Source: Pseudorasbora parva (Eukaryota > Chordata > Actinopteri > Cypriniformes > Gobionidae). Taken from it: a stretch of 64,000 bases of DNA. The translations under genes were made by a program, and so were the position numbers. The notes beneath the pieces were generated by a model. That model saw nothing but the letters and a program-made list of their open reading frames with translations. It did no database searches and had not been told where the DNA came from. Location of the stretch: the NCBI RefSeq assembly GCF_024679245.1, contig NW_027125104.1, positions 806,001-870,000 of the forward strand. The letters run 5' to 3'. Below are positions 63,235 through 64,000 of this stretch, in pieces (the first letter of the stretch is position 1; each line of letters begins with the position of its first letter).

Positions 63235-64000
63235 TAGCGTGGAGGGAAAAAGCGTGCGGTTCTTGACGCTTGTGGTGCCGCCCACTGCCCCAAAGGGTGA
63301 AGTTGCACCAGTTTTGTTATGTTTCTGTCTCTTTCTGCTGTGTCAGCCAGTGACCCGGAGAGTTCAGAGAACTGAACTGCGTCTGTTTTCATCGAGGTTG
63401 TCGAAACCTGCGACCGGTTTGCCGAATGTGGTTTTTCCCACAAACTTTGATATTCAACGGACGAGTTGATTGACAGCAGTGGTCCCAAAGGCAAAGTTGT
63501 TCGGATGGAGGTTTTCTGTCGTATGGTACGACTGTCTCGTGCGCGTGCTGTGAAAAAGCACGCGACATACGTTCGCCTATAGCCGCTCTCATGTTGTTGC
63601 TTTTTCATTTTAAAGCGCCACTAGGTGGCCATTCACCGCGTCCTTTCTCGCCTGACCCCAGACTGAGCCCGTGCACGGGTGTACCGGCTTGGGTGAAATT
63701 GTCTCGTTCCGTCCAAGAGCTATAGCCGTTCTAGCAGACCCCGCCTCGCCCAGCCCGTATGTTTCGGCCTGCCGCCGCCAAGCTGAATCGAAATTCCCAC
63801 TTTTTTTCCGATCTGGACGGACAGTCAGACTCCAGAGAATCTTTCTGCACTGGTTTGGGCCAGATCGGGCAAAAGACCTAGGACTAGTGTGCAAAAGTAG
63901 GTTTTTCACAAAATCCCAAATACCCGAAAATTTCGCCAGCGCAACCTTCGAATCCGAGGCATGCGTCTCGCTCGGCTCGAGCCAAGGATTCCGATGATAT
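63235..64000. other. Right-edge partial U1-to-U2 spacer
   Basis: The first 766 bp of the standard U1-to-U2 spacer, with the same hairpins and CTCF-like motif (63618-63629). No gene is visible. The array continues beyond the window. Confidence 0.85.

Larger units (their letters stand above)
1..64000 (+). repeat. Tandem U1-U2 snRNA gene array
   Basis: The entire window is a head-to-tail array of units of 1,846 to 1,857 bp. Each unit contains one U1 and one U2 gene on the + strand, with about 1,033 bp from U1 end to U2 start and about 471 bp from U2 end to the next U1. Length differences come from a C-tract of 7, 8 or 9 bases just before the U2 PSE, a 10-bp deletion in two units (near 16924 and 46988), and a 5-bp deletion in five units (near 20743, 24449, 50806, 54513 and 58220). 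Three units are enlarged to about 6,689 bp by a retrotransposon. Both window edges fall inside the array, so its full size is unknown. Linked U1 and U2 in one repeat differs from the human arrangement, where RNU1 and RNU2 are separate loci. Confidence 0.97.
47558..64000 (+). repeat. A/B dimeric higher-order repeat, right region
   Basis: Dimers start at 47558, 51265, 54972, 58679 and 62391. The first three are 3,707 bp. The fourth is 3,712 bp because it lacks the 5-bp deletion. The last is cut by the window edge. Forms B and A of U2 alternate throughout. Confidence 0.88.

Noticed and set aside
1..64000. CRISPR-like or satellite explanation for the regular repeats
   Set aside because: The repeat is gene-sized and carries recognisable U1 and U2 genes. 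There are no short repeats with variable spacers.

Overview
The whole 64 kb window lies inside one tandem array of spliceosomal snRNA genes. Each unit of about 1,856 bp carries one U1 gene (164 nt) and one U2 gene (188 nt), both on the + strand. The window holds 27 U1 genes and 26 U2 loci. U2 is intact at 23 loci and split at three by a 4,840-bp non-LTR retrotransposon. The organism is a vertebrate, most likely a ray-finned fish. This rests on the U1/U2 sequences, the vertebrate-type PSE and 3' box signals, and a Tx1-clade retrotransposon in U2 of the kind named Keno in vertebrates. The species cannot be read from the sequence.

Layout: 1-6.1 kb holds simple monomer units with the A form of U2. 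About 6.1-15.5 kb is a 9.4-kb module containing retrotransposon copy 1 (8990-13829). About 17.5-24.9 kb is a dimeric higher-order repeat of 3,707 bp in which U2 form A alternates with a variant form B. At 25.8-35.2 kb and 36.2-45.6 kb the 9.4-kb module recurs with copies 2 (28652-33491) and 3 (39054-43893). From 47.5 kb to the end the A/B dimer repeats again. The stretches 6132-26192 and 36196-56256 are one 20-kb block present twice (offset 30,064), with one difference seen. A further offset of 10,402 relates copies 2 and 3. The three retrotransposon copies therefore come from one insertion spread by unequal exchange.

The retrotransposon encodes a 447-aa ORF1 protein with three CCHC zinc knuckles and a 1,135-codon ORF2 with AP-like endonuclease, reverse transcriptase and a C-terminal Cys/His motif. 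It lies sense to U2, between U2 nt 32 and nt 39, and replaces the branch-point recognition hexamer (nt 33-38). Its own leader is only 28 nt, and the U2 promoter sits upstream, so it could be expressed as a U2-initiated transcript. ORF2 is in frame with ORF1 after a single stop codon and has no AUG before its endonuclease domain.

Outside the snRNA genes, their short control elements and the retrotransposon, I see no protein-coding genes. The short ORFs that recur in every unit are by-products of homogenised spacer sequence.
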